Shown in pieces: positions 1-7,750 of a DNA stretch of 64,000 nt. The notes under the pieces were generated by a model. The model searched no databases, was not told where the DNA came from, and saw only the letters and a program-made list of their open reading frames with translations. The position numbers were made by a program, and so were the translations under genes. Position 1 is the stretch's first letter, and every line of letters starts with the position of its first letter. The stretch is from Candidatus Epilinea brevis. GTDB lineage: Bacteria; Chloroflexota; Anaerolineae; Epilineales; Epilineaceae. The stretch is from contig JADJUE010000009.1 of assembly GCA_016710785.1 (NCBI GenBank), positions 124,001 through 188,000 of the forward strand, in the 5' to 3' direction.

Positions 1-2
1 CC

Positions 3-779
3 GCGGCGGGTCCGGAAGCCGCGGCTGTGTTGCATGCGGCGCAGCGCTTTGCCGCCTTTGCCGCCCATCATGGGGCCACGGTATGCGGCCCGGCCTTGGG
101 CGAACCGCGGGTCGAGGACGGCCATCCGGTCCAGTACTTCCGCAATCTGGTTCTGGAGTTGGGATCCGACGGGCAGATTGCCCCGCGGCCGTTGGGATCG
201 ATGGCATTGGCCCGGCAGGAGGCTGCGCCGACCGCAACAGAGCTGCGGTTTCCGCAATGGTTGGACCTGCGGGCGGAGCTACCCACTCACGTCACCCTGC
301 GCTACCCACTGCGCCCCTTGGCGCAGATCCGCTACCTGATCTTGCATCATTCCGGTGCCTCGGCGCGTTTTGACGCCCGCCAGATCGCCGCGGAGCATGT
401 CGGCGTCAATGGTTGGCCGGGCATGGGCTACCACTTCGTGATCGGTCCTGACGGACTGATCGAGCAATGCCAGGACCTTGGGGTCAGCAGCCACCACGTC
501 GCGCAGTTCAACCCGGTTGCTGTCGGTATCGCCCTTCTGGGCGACCTGCGGCTGGGCGCCCCGACCGGGCGCCAGATGGATGCCGCCGCCGACCTGCTGT
601 CATGCCTCTGTCAGCAGTTGGGACTGCCACGTCAGGCCATCAGGGGACACGGCGAGATGGTGTCCACCGACTGCCCCGGCCCCGCCTTCCTGGCCGAATG
701 GCGGTCGCGGCTGTTCCAGATGGTGGGTGACCGTCTGCGAATTCCGGCCGCCGGCCCTGCCGGCGGGCAGTCCGGCTGA
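3..779 (+). CDS. N-acetylmuramoyl-L-alanine amidase (Amidase_2/PGRP fold), 5' truncated by window edge
   Basis: The C-terminal ~150 residues form an Amidase_2/peptidoglycan-recognition domain, a zinc amidase that cleaves the bond between MurNAc and the stem peptide. Visible motifs are HHSG (near base 348), a central GYHFVIGPDG, and GHGEMVSTDCPG near base 648, whose His and Cys are expected zinc ligands. The N-terminal ~65 residues contain the phrase HPVQYFRN, which resembles wall-associated repeats common in Chloroflexota secreted proteins. The frame is open to base 3 with no stop; the first possible start is GTG at 27. The true N-terminus, probably including a signal peptide, is therefore likely outside the window. 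The next gene, scpA, follows after 15 bp, so this is probably part of the same operon. Family identity is secure; the export route is inferred. Confidence 0.8.
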   Translation, partial: AAGPEAAAVLHAAQRFAAFAAHHGATVCGPALGEPRVEDGHPVQYFRNLVLELGSDGQIAPRPLGSMALARQEAAPTATELRFPQWLDLRAELPTHVTLRYPLRPLAQIRYLILHHSGASARFDARQIAAEHVGVNGWPGMGYHFVIGPDGLIEQCQDLGVSSHHVAQFNPVAVGIALLGDLRLGAPTGRQMDAAADLLSCLCQQLGLPRQAIRGHGEMVSTDCPGPAFLAEWRSRLFQMVGDRLRIPAAGPAGGQSG

Positions 780-794
780 GCTGCGGTCCTGCCG

Positions 795-1649
795 ATGCAC
801 GGAGCGTTGGAGCAAGCGGTCGAACCTTCGGGTGGCGCGGAATCCTGGGGCACCCAAGCGCTGCTGGCAGGCTTCGCCGTGCGGCTGGAGGTCTATGAAG
901 GCCCGCTCCATCTGCTGCTCACCTTGATCCGTAGGGAGAAACTGGCCATCAGCGCCTTGTCTCTCGCCGCGGTCACCGGGCAATACCTGACCCACCTCAG
1001 TCGCCTGGAGACCGTCGATGCCGGTGCGATCGCCGCCTTTTGCGAGGTGGCCTCCACGCTCATGGTGATCAAGAGCCGTAGCCTGTTGCCTCGTCCACCG
1101 GCGCCGGAAGCGGACGGTGATGACGCTCTGGACCTCATGGAGCGGCTTCGCGCGTTCAAGCATTACCGAGCTGCTGCCGAAGGCCTCGGCCGCCGCGAGC
1201 AGGTGGGGTTTCGCGCCTTTGTCCGGCCGGCCGGACTGCTGCCTCTGGCCCCGGATCTCCGCTCGGGCGACCTTGACGTGCGCGACCTCGCCCTGGCGTT
1301 TCAACGGGCGCTGGCGGAGGCACAGGCAGCGGAGGCCGCCAGCATCGCCGCCTCCGGAACGAGCCAGCCGCCGCCGCGTCCGCGAGTGCGGCTGGCAGAG
1401 CGGTTTCGAGAGATCCGCGACCTCATCCATCGCCAGGGCCGCATCACCTTCCGGGAGGCCCTGTTCGGCGCTCGCAGCGACCGAGAGTATGTGCTCGTCA
1501 GCTTTCTAGCCGTACTCGAGTTGCTGCGGCGCCGGGTGGTGCGAGCCACCCAGGCCGAGGTCTTCGGTGAGATCGAGTTGGAGGCCCGGGCGGACTTCCA
1601 GGCATGGAGCACCGAGATATCGGAACATGCGCTCGATGAGGATGTCTGA
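795..1649 (+). CDS. scpA: Segregation and condensation protein A
   Basis: A 284-residue ScpA (kleisin) protein, which bridges SMC heads together with ScpB in chromosome condensation. The N-terminal hallmark is VYEGPLHLLLTLI (residues ~32-45), followed by a helical domain. The C-terminal winged-helix part begins around RFREIRDLIHRQGRITFREAL. Length is normal for the family (about 240-290). The start at ATG 795 leaves ~27 residues before the conserved domain, so a later start is possible. scpB, often the next gene, is not here; an M23 peptidase gene follows only 3 bp after the stop. Confidence 0.93.
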   Translation: MHGALEQAVEPSGGAESWGTQALLAGFAVRLEVYEGPLHLLLTLIRREKLAISALSLAAVTGQYLTHLSRLETVDAGAIAAFCEVASTLMVIKSRSLLPRPPAPEADGDDALDLMERLRAFKHYRAAAEGLGRREQVGFRAFVRPAGLLPLAPDLRSGDLDVRDLALAFQRALAEAQAAEAASIAASGTSQPPPRPRVRLAERFREIRDLIHRQGRITFREALFGARSDREYVLVSFLAVLELLRRRVVRATQAEVFGEIELEARADFQAWSTEISEHALDEDV

Positions 1650-1652
1650 CCG

Positions 1653-2339
1653 ATGCTGAGCTGGCGTCAGGCCTTGTCGATGCTGGTCCTCGGCGGCGCG
1701 CTCTGCGTGTCGGCCGGCGAGGGGCAAGGGGCCCAGCGCCCTTTCAGGCTGCCTTTTGACGCTGCCCCGGGTCCCGGAACCTGGTATGTATCGCAGCCCT
1801 ACGGCAACTCGACCTATGCCTATGCCGAACGCGGATCCCTGTACCGCAGCGGCCAGGGTCTGCATATGGGCCTGGACCTGGCGGCCCCTTGCGGCACGCC
1901 GGTGCTGGCCATTGGCGACGGCGTCGTGATCAGTGTCGACGGCCGCGGCGGAGCGCCGCCGCATAACCTGATGATCGACCACAGCAACGGCTTCGTGTCC
2001 TTCTATGGTCACTTGCTGCAGCGGCCCGCGCTGCATAACGGCCAGTACGTGGCCCGGGGCCAGGAGGTGGCGCTATCGGGCGACATGTACGGAACCTGCC
2101 ACGCCGCGCCGCATCTGCACCTGGAAGTGCGGGACCGGACCACCCAGCGGCTGCACAATCCGGTGGATGTCATCGAAGCCGATTGGCATGGCATCCTCCT
2201 GTTGGGGGCGGCGCCCTTGACCTTCGAGCGCGACCTCGAGGCGCCGCGGCGCTGGCAGTCCATCGACGATCAGCCGCCCATCAGCCTCGGCGGCCCTCCG
2301 CTGAACGACTATGCCCAGCCCTGGCCCGCACGACCCTGA
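1653..2339 (+). CDS. Secreted M23-family (LytM/peptidase M23) murein endopeptidase
   Basis: A 228-residue protein with an N-terminal signal sequence (hydrophobic residues ~6-20, AxA-like region near GEGQGAQ) and one LytM domain. Zinc ligands expected for the family are visible: H71 and D75 in HMGLDLA, and the HLHLE motif with H154/H156. The GTPVLAIGDGVV and YGHL motifs sit between them. It should cut peptidoglycan cross-bridges outside the membrane. It starts 3 bp after scpA, with a GAGGAT stretch overlapping the end of scpA as a possible ribosome binding site. Its 3' end overlaps the next gene by 29 bp, so translation is probably coupled. Confidence 0.88.
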   Translation: MLSWRQALSMLVLGGALCVSAGEGQGAQRPFRLPFDAAPGPGTWYVSQPYGNSTYAYAERGSLYRSGQGLHMGLDLAAPCGTPVLAIGDGVVISVDGRGGAPPHNLMIDHSNGFVSFYGHLLQRPALHNGQYVARGQEVALSGDMYGTCHAAPHLHLEVRDRTTQRLHNPVDVIEADWHGILLLGAAPLTFERDLEAPRRWQSIDDQPPISLGGPPLNDYAQPWPARP

Positions 2340-3702
2340 ACTGCCGCCCGGCCCGCTGCCCCTGACCGATGGCCTGGCCTTCCCGCCTGCCGGTGAGGCG
2401 CCGGATCCGGGGCCCTTGGCCCGCGCCGCGGCCGGGCGGCAGCTTGCCTCCCCGGTGGTGATGCTGCCGCCGCCCGCAAGGCTGCCAACAGAACACCGAA
2501 GCCCGGCGCGCCGGCGAGCCTCCAGCGCACGTCGACTGGCGTTGATGATCGCCTCACTGGCCATCGTCGGTGCGGGTCTGACCATCGCCGCTCGCGAAGC
2601 AGCGGTCAATTGGCGCCGTCCAGGGAACTTCCTGGCCGCGGGCATTCCCACCGAGACCTATGGACCGCCACCGACGCCGATGGCCGCGCTCACCCTGAAG
2701 CAGTTCGAGACCACGGCGGATGGCGCCGCGGTGGGCGCGACGGGGGGGCGGGCCGCCTGGGAGCTTCGGCTTCGCCAACTGACCTTCGACGGCTGCTGCG
2801 TGGGCAGTTGGTGGTCCGCCGATAGCAAGAGCCTGCGCTTTGTCGATCGGCCCGAAGGGAGTTCTCAGACGGCGATGTACGCCTTGCCCATCTGGCCTCC
2901 CGGTGAGCTACCGGTCGTCTTCGACGGGGCGCTGGCAGCCTCTGAAGGTGAGCCGCGCTTCTCGGCGCGGCCGGAGGGCGACATCAGCATCGTCACCGAC
3001 AAGGAGACCGGGCTGGAATGGCCGGTGGGTACGGGCGGCAATCCGACCTTGGTGGCGCCGGACGGCGGCGCACTCGCATGGTATGCCGCCACGGGTGGCC
3101 GCAGCGACGTCGATGGTTTCAACAGCTTCTTCGCGTCGGCCTTGGATGGCACACAGGAGCGCTCGATGGGCGGCATGTGGGGTGGAAGCCTGCTCCGCTT
3201 CATGCCGGATTCCGAACATGTCCTGGCCCTGGGAAGACAGGTCGAAGGCAGTGCCGTCTACAGCCTGCAGCGTATCGCCTTGGCCGATGGGGTGGCTGAA
3301 GAGATCGCCGCCGGATCCTGGCTTTCCGATGTGGCCCTTTCGCCCGGTGCCAGTTGGGTGGCCTACATGGTCAGCCTCGACCGCGAGCAAGCGGACGCCA
3401 ACGGTATCTGGTTGGCTCCGACGGAGCCGAAGCGCGGCCCGCCGCGGAAGCTCGAGCTTCCGGGCGCCTACCGTTGGCGCGACGACAACCGACTGGTGTA
3501 CATCCCCCTGCTGCCCGGAGCGCCGGCCCATGCCGTGCTGCAATTCGACGCGCTTCTGGGAAAGAGCTCGGTCCTCCTGGACCCCGCTGATCTGCCGATT
3601 CGTGTCGCTGGAAACGACTGGTCCGTGTCGCCGGATGGCCGCCATCTCGCCTTTCGGGCTGAAGAGGACCGCTGCATCTGGCTCTTGGCCCTGCCGGAAT
3701 GA
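2311..3702 (+). CDS. Single-pass membrane protein with TolB/WD40-like beta-propeller ectodomain
   Basis: A 463-residue protein of unknown role. Residues 1-70 are a Pro-rich, probably cytoplasmic segment. A single membrane helix follows a basic patch (RRLALMIASLAIVGAGLTI, near residues 74-92). The rest is an extracellular domain with repeated WSxDxxxL-type blades, such as WWSADSKSLRF and WSVSPDGRHLAF, which resemble TolB/PD40 propeller repeats. It begins inside the M23 gene (29 bp overlap) and its stop overlaps the holB start (ATGA), so it is co-translated within the operon. It may sense or scaffold an envelope process, but nothing in the sequence fixes a ligand. Confidence 0.72.
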   Translation: MPSPGPHDPELPPGPLPLTDGLAFPPAGEAPDPGPLARAAAGRQLASPVVMLPPPARLPTEHRSPARRRASSARRLALMIASLAIVGAGLTIAAREAAVNWRRPGNFLAAGIPTETYGPPPTPMAALTLKQFETTADGAAVGATGGRAAWELRLRQLTFDGCCVGSWWSADSKSLRFVDRPEGSSQTAMYALPIWPPGELPVVFDGALAASEGEPRFSARPEGDISIVTDKETGLEWPVGTGGNPTLVAPDGGALAWYAATGGRSDVDGFNSFFASALDGTQERSMGGMWGGSLLRFMPDSEHVLALGRQVEGSAVYSLQRIALADGVAEEIAAGSWLSDVALSPGASWVAYMVSLDREQADANGIWLAPTEPKRGPPRKLELPGAYRWRDDNRLVYIPLLPGAPAHAVLQFDALLGKSSVLLDPADLPIRVAGNDWSVSPDGRHLAFRAEEDRCIWLLALPE

Positions 3703-4709
3703 CGGCGGTGATCCACGCAGCTTCGGGTGACGTCGATCCCGAATTCCGCCTGCCGACCCATGGACTGGAGGCCGCTGCCGCACGTCTGGCGCTCGCCCAG
3801 GCCCGCGGCCGCCAGGCCCATGCCAGCCTGCTGACCGGCCCGGCTCACGCCGGCAAGCGCCGACTGGCACGGTGGTTGGCGCAGGCCATGCTCTGTCTCC
3901 ACCCCTCAGCGGGAGAGCCCTGCGGCGCATGTCGGTCCTGCAGGTTGGTGTTTGCCGGTCAGCATCCAGACCTCATGGTCGCCGCGTCACCGCTCAAAGT
4001 GGATTCGACCCGCCAATTGCTGGCGGACCTTGCGCTCTTGCCGCTGGAATCTCCCCGTCGCGTGGCGCTCCTGGCCGACATCGATCAGGCGACGCCCGGT
4101 GCCGCGAACAGCCTGTTGAAGACCTTGGAGGAGCCGCCATCGCGAGCGGTGCTCATCCTGACGGCCAGCCAGCCGGAACGGGTCTTGTCTACCATCCGTT
4201 CGCGCTGCCGGATCATCAGCGTCCGGCCGCCTGGCGCCGTCATCGTCGCCGAGCTGTTGACGCGGTTGCAGGACGTGCCGCCCGATGCCGCGATGGCTCT
4301 GGGGCGGCGCTCCGGAGGCCGGCTGGACTGGGCCCTGGCCGAACTTGAGGACCCGGCGCGCGAGCAGGAGCGCATCGAAGGCCTGCTCCTTCTGGAGCGC
4401 TTGCTGACTGCGCCGCGGTCTGAACGGCTCCGAAGCGCGCCCGAAATCGCGCGGCGGACCGACGCGCTGGACGCGTTGCTGGAGGGCTGGATCGGCTGGT
4501 GGCGAGACCTGCTCCTGTGGCGTTCCGGATTGCCTGATGCCGTGGTGAACCGCGAACGGTCTGTTTCGCTGGCCACCTTCGCCGAGGCGCTGAGCCCGGC
4601 TGCTATCTTGAGCATGTTATCATTGACCGAAGACGCCCTGCGTCGCCTGCGAGCCAATGCGGCGCCGCAACTGGTGCTTGAGACCCTGATACTGGAGATG
4701 CCATCATGA
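3699..4709 (+). CDS. holB: DNA polymerase III, delta' subunit
   Basis: A 336-residue clamp-loader delta' subunit that takes part in loading the sliding clamp at the replication fork. An AAA+ domain is visible: a degenerate Walker A (GPAHAGKRRLA), a four-Cys zinc module (C..CGACRSC, bases ~3893-3950), the LLKTLEEPPSRAVLIL block and the SRC arginine-finger motif in STIRSRCR. The C-terminal collar domain is less conserved, as usual. It overlaps its neighbours by 4 bp on both sides (ATGA at 3699 and at 4706). The order holB followed by a PSP1-domain gene matches the well-known holB-ricT(yaaT) neighbourhood of Firmicutes. Confidence 0.93.
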   Translation: MTAVIHAASGDVDPEFRLPTHGLEAAAARLALAQARGRQAHASLLTGPAHAGKRRLARWLAQAMLCLHPSAGEPCGACRSCRLVFAGQHPDLMVAASPLKVDSTRQLLADLALLPLESPRRVALLADIDQATPGAANSLLKTLEEPPSRAVLILTASQPERVLSTIRSRCRIISVRPPGAVIVAELLTRLQDVPPDAAMALGRRSGGRLDWALAELEDPAREQERIEGLLLLERLLTAPRSERLRSAPEIARRTDALDALLEGWIGWWRDLLLWRSGLPDAVVNRERSVSLATFAEALSPAAILSMLSLTEDALRRLRANAAPQLVLETLILEMPS

Positions 4710-5926
4710 CGCAACCCGTGGTCGGCGTACGCTTCAAGCGCGCCGGCAAGATCTACTACTTCGGCGTTGGCGACCGTTCGACCGTGATGAGCGTCGGTGA
4801 CCGGGTCGTCGCCGATACCCAGCGAGGCCTGGAGATGGGTCGAATCGTCCTGTCCCCGGAACAGATCGTGGACAACAAGGGCCTTGGACGCCTCAAGAAC
4901 ATCACCCGGCTGGCGAGCGATGACGATCTGGCTGGCGAGCAAGAGGCCAAGGATATGGAGCGGCGCGCCGTCGGAGCGGCCCGAGCGGAGATTGAGCGGC
5001 TCCGGCTGCCGATGCATGCGGTTGTGGCGGAGGGTGCTTTTGACGGCTCCCGAGTCACGGTCTTCTTTCTTTCCGACGAGGCCCAGGTCGATTCGCGCGA
5101 GTTGGTCCGCATCCTTTCCGAGCAGTTGAAGGTGCGGGTCAACCTGCGTCAGATCGGCCCCCGAGACCGGGCGAAGCTCTTGGGCGGCATCGACCGCTGT
5201 GGTCGCGAACTCTGCTGCAGCACCTGGATCACGGAATTCCAGCCGATACAGATCCGTATGGCGAAGAACCAGCAGCTGCCGCTCAACCCCTCTGAGATCA
5301 GCGGCGTTTGCGGCAAGCTGCTGTGCTGCCTGTCTTTTGAAGACGACCAGTACAGCGAGATGAACAAGGGCCTCCCAAAGATCGGCGCCAGCCTGATCAG
5401 CGCTGTCGGACGCGGCCGGGTCGTGGATGTGAACGTCTTGACGCGGCTGATCACCATCAGCTGGGAAACCGGGGCGCGGATCACTGTCGCCGGCGATGAG
5501 TTCGCCGAACAGCAGGACCGTCGCGCCAAGGCTATCGCGCAGGGCGTGCCGGCCGCGGAAGCGCTGTTGGAGTTCGAAGCCGATCGCGCGCCGAAGCGGC
5601 CGGCCGCACCGGTGATCGAGGAACTGCCGCCGCGCCTCGATGGCGCTCAGCGGGAGGAGCGACCTTCGTCGGAGCGCGGTCGGGGCGCTATCCTCGAGCG
5701 TTCTGAGCCATCCGGACGGCGGCGGCGCGGCAACGAGCGGCCCGCAGGGCCGCGACCCGCCCCGGAAGGGGTCCGGCCGGCGGCGGCGCAGCCACAATCC
5801 GGGGCTGCGCCCGCGGCTCCGGCGCCGACCGACGCACCGCAGGCGCGCAATGCGCGAAGGCGGCGCGATCGCCGGCGAGGCGGTCGCTCCGAAGGCGCGC
5901 CGCCGACGGCGCGCGGCGGGGACTGA
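4706..5926 (+). CDS. ricT: PSP1 domain protein, RicT/YaaT-like, with disordered basic C-terminal tail
   Basis: A 406-residue PSP1-superfamily protein. The N-terminal ~270 residues carry the family core: KRAGKIYYF near the start and the Cys-rich segment with DRCGRELCCST and GVCGKLLCCLSFE (bases ~5190-5340). In Bacillus RicT, a partner in the RicAFT complex tied to RNA maturation, these cysteines help bind an Fe-S cluster. Residues ~290-406 form a long Arg/Pro/Ala-rich low-complexity tail (RRRRGNERPAGPRPAPEG and similar) that the short Firmicutes proteins lack. The tail might bind nucleic acid. The gene overlaps holB by 4 bp and ends 2 bp before nadE. Confidence 0.86.
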   Translation: MTQPVVGVRFKRAGKIYYFGVGDRSTVMSVGDRVVADTQRGLEMGRIVLSPEQIVDNKGLGRLKNITRLASDDDLAGEQEAKDMERRAVGAARAEIERLRLPMHAVVAEGAFDGSRVTVFFLSDEAQVDSRELVRILSEQLKVRVNLRQIGPRDRAKLLGGIDRCGRELCCSTWITEFQPIQIRMAKNQQLPLNPSEISGVCGKLLCCLSFEDDQYSEMNKGLPKIGASLISAVGRGRVVDVNVLTRLITISWETGARITVAGDEFAEQQDRRAKAIAQGVPAAEALLEFEADRAPKRPAAPVIEELPPRLDGAQREERPSSERGRGAILERSEPSGRRRRGNERPAGPRPAPEGVRPAAAQPQSGAAPAAPAPTDAPQARNARRRRDRRRGGRSEGAPPTARGGD

Positions 5927-5928
5927 AC

Positions 5929-7683
5929 TTGGGGGCCACGCCGCAAGAAGCGGGGCCGCGCTTCCGCGTGGCCCTGGCGCAGTTGAACGTCAAGGTCGGC
6001 GACATCGCGGGCAACGGCGCGGCGATCCTTGCCGCCATCGAACGCGCCAGGTCGGCGGCGGCGGACCTGCTGGTCTTGCCGGAGATGGCGCTCTGCGGCT
6101 ATCCGGCAGAGGATCTGCTGCTGCGGCCTGAGTTTGCCCGCCGCAACCGCGAAGCGATGGAGACGCTGGCACCGGCTACGGCGGGTCTGGTGGCGCTGGT
6201 CGGTCTGGCGCATCGAGAAGGGGACGAGCTCTTCAACGCCGCTGCCGTCCTCTGCGACGGGCATTGGGTCGATACGGTCCACAAGGCCTACCTTCCCAAC
6301 TATGGCGTCTTCGACGAGGCGCGCTACTTTCGGGAGGGACGGCGCTTTCCGGTGTTCGAGGTCGGAGGGGTGCGGGTGGGGGCAAGCATCTGCGAGGACA
6401 TCTGGTATGCCGCCGGCCCGCCCCAGCTACAAGCCCTCGCCGGCGCCGAGCTGCTCGTCAACCTGAGCGCTTCGCCCTATGCTATCGGCAAGCCGGCCTA
6501 TCGCGAGCGCATGCTCGGCACCCGGGCCGGAGACACGGGCGCATTTCTGGTGTACTGCAACCTTGTGGGCGGCCAGGATGAGCTCGTCTTTGACGGCAAC
6601 AGCCTGGTGCTGGATCCGGATGGCCGGGTCATCGCGCGTGGAGCGAGCATGGCCGAAGACTTCATCGTGCTCGATCTGCCCATCGGCGAGGTCTTCCGTG
6701 ATCGGCTGCTGGACCCACGCATCCGTCGCGCGCGTCTGCTGACCCCCGACCCACGCCTGACGCCGTCTCTGCACCTGGACATGACCGCGTTGCGATCGGC
6801 GGAGACCGCGCCGCTCGCCGCCGCCGTACCGGCCCCTCCTGCCGAGCCATTGGCGGAGCTATGGGCCGCCTTGGTCCTGGGCACGCGGGACTATGTGCGC
6901 AAGAACGGTTTCCGGAAGGTGTTGCTGGGCCTCTCCGGTGGCATCGATTCCGCCCTTACCGCAGCCATCGCGGTGGATGCCCTTGGCGCAGAACAGGTGG
7001 TCGGTGTGGCCATGCCGGCGCGCTACTCCTCACCGAGCAGCCTGGGCGATGCCAGTGATCTGGCGGGCCTTCTGGGGATCCAGCTGCTGGAACTGCCCAT
7101 CGACGACGTCTTTCAGGCCACGTTGGACGCCTTGGCGCCCTTGTTTGAAGGTCGTGCTGCCGACGTCACCGAGGAGAACCTGCAGTCGCGGATTCGAGGC
7201 ATGAGCCTGATGGCCTTGTCCAACAAGTTCCAATGGCTGGTCCTCACCACCGGCAACAAGAGCGAGTACGCGGTGGGCTACGCCACCATCTATGGCGACA
7301 TGTGCGGCGCCTACGCCGTGTTGAAGGACGTGGGCAAGCTACGCGTCTATGACCTCGTGCGGTGGCGCAATAGCCGTTCGGACGGGCCGCGGATCCCGCA
7401 GCATTCCATCGACCGCCCACCTTCGGCCGAGCTGCGACCGGATCAGAAGGACGCCGACAGCCTGCCGCCTTATGAGGTCCTGGACCCGATCCTCGAAGCC
7501 TACGTTGAACGGGAGATGTCGCGCGAAGAGATCGTCGCCCTCGGCTTCGACCCGGCCATGGTGGACCGGATCGCTCGCCTTGTGGACCGCTCCGAGTTCA
7601 AACGGCGGCAAGCGGCTCCCGGCCCCAAGGTGACCGACAGGGCATTCGGCCGAGAACGGCGCATGCCGATCACCAAGGCCTGA
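5929..7683 (+). CDS. nadE: Glutamine-dependent NAD+ synthetase
   Basis: A 584-residue two-domain NadE that amidates nicotinic acid adenine dinucleotide to NAD+ using glutamine. The N-terminal nitrilase-type glutaminase carries E52 (LPEMALCGY), K119 (HKAYLPNYG) and C155 (GASICEDIW), the expected catalytic triad. The C-terminal ATP-pyrophosphatase domain has the loop LSGGIDSALT (residues 335-344) and the signature NKSEYAVGYATIYGDMCG. The start is a TTG at 5929, just behind the stop of the PSP1 gene, with a GGGG stretch upstream; no better in-frame ATG precedes the nitrilase domain. It is the last gene of the operon. The convergent gene after it ends at 7751. Confidence 0.95.
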   Translation: MGATPQEAGPRFRVALAQLNVKVGDIAGNGAAILAAIERARSAAADLLVLPEMALCGYPAEDLLLRPEFARRNREAMETLAPATAGLVALVGLAHREGDELFNAAAVLCDGHWVDTVHKAYLPNYGVFDEARYFREGRRFPVFEVGGVRVGASICEDIWYAAGPPQLQALAGAELLVNLSASPYAIGKPAYRERMLGTRAGDTGAFLVYCNLVGGQDELVFDGNSLVLDPDGRVIARGASMAEDFIVLDLPIGEVFRDRLLDPRIRRARLLTPDPRLTPSLHLDMTALRSAETAPLAAAVPAPPAEPLAELWAALVLGTRDYVRKNGFRKVLLGLSGGIDSALTAAIAVDALGAEQVVGVAMPARYSSPSSLGDASDLAGLLGIQLLELPIDDVFQATLDALAPLFEGRAADVTEENLQSRIRGMSLMALSNKFQWLVLTTGNKSEYAVGYATIYGDMCGAYAVLKDVGKLRVYDLVRWRNSRSDGPRIPQHSIDRPPSAELRPDQKDADSLPPYEVLDPILEAYVEREMSREEIVALGFDPAMVDRIARLVDRSEFKRRQAAPGPKVTDRAFGRERRMPITKA

Positions 7684-7750
7684 TCGCAAGGTCGCAAGGG
7701 GCAACGTCGTAGGGTCGGCTGCGACGCAAGGCGTTAGCCCTGACGGGGGT

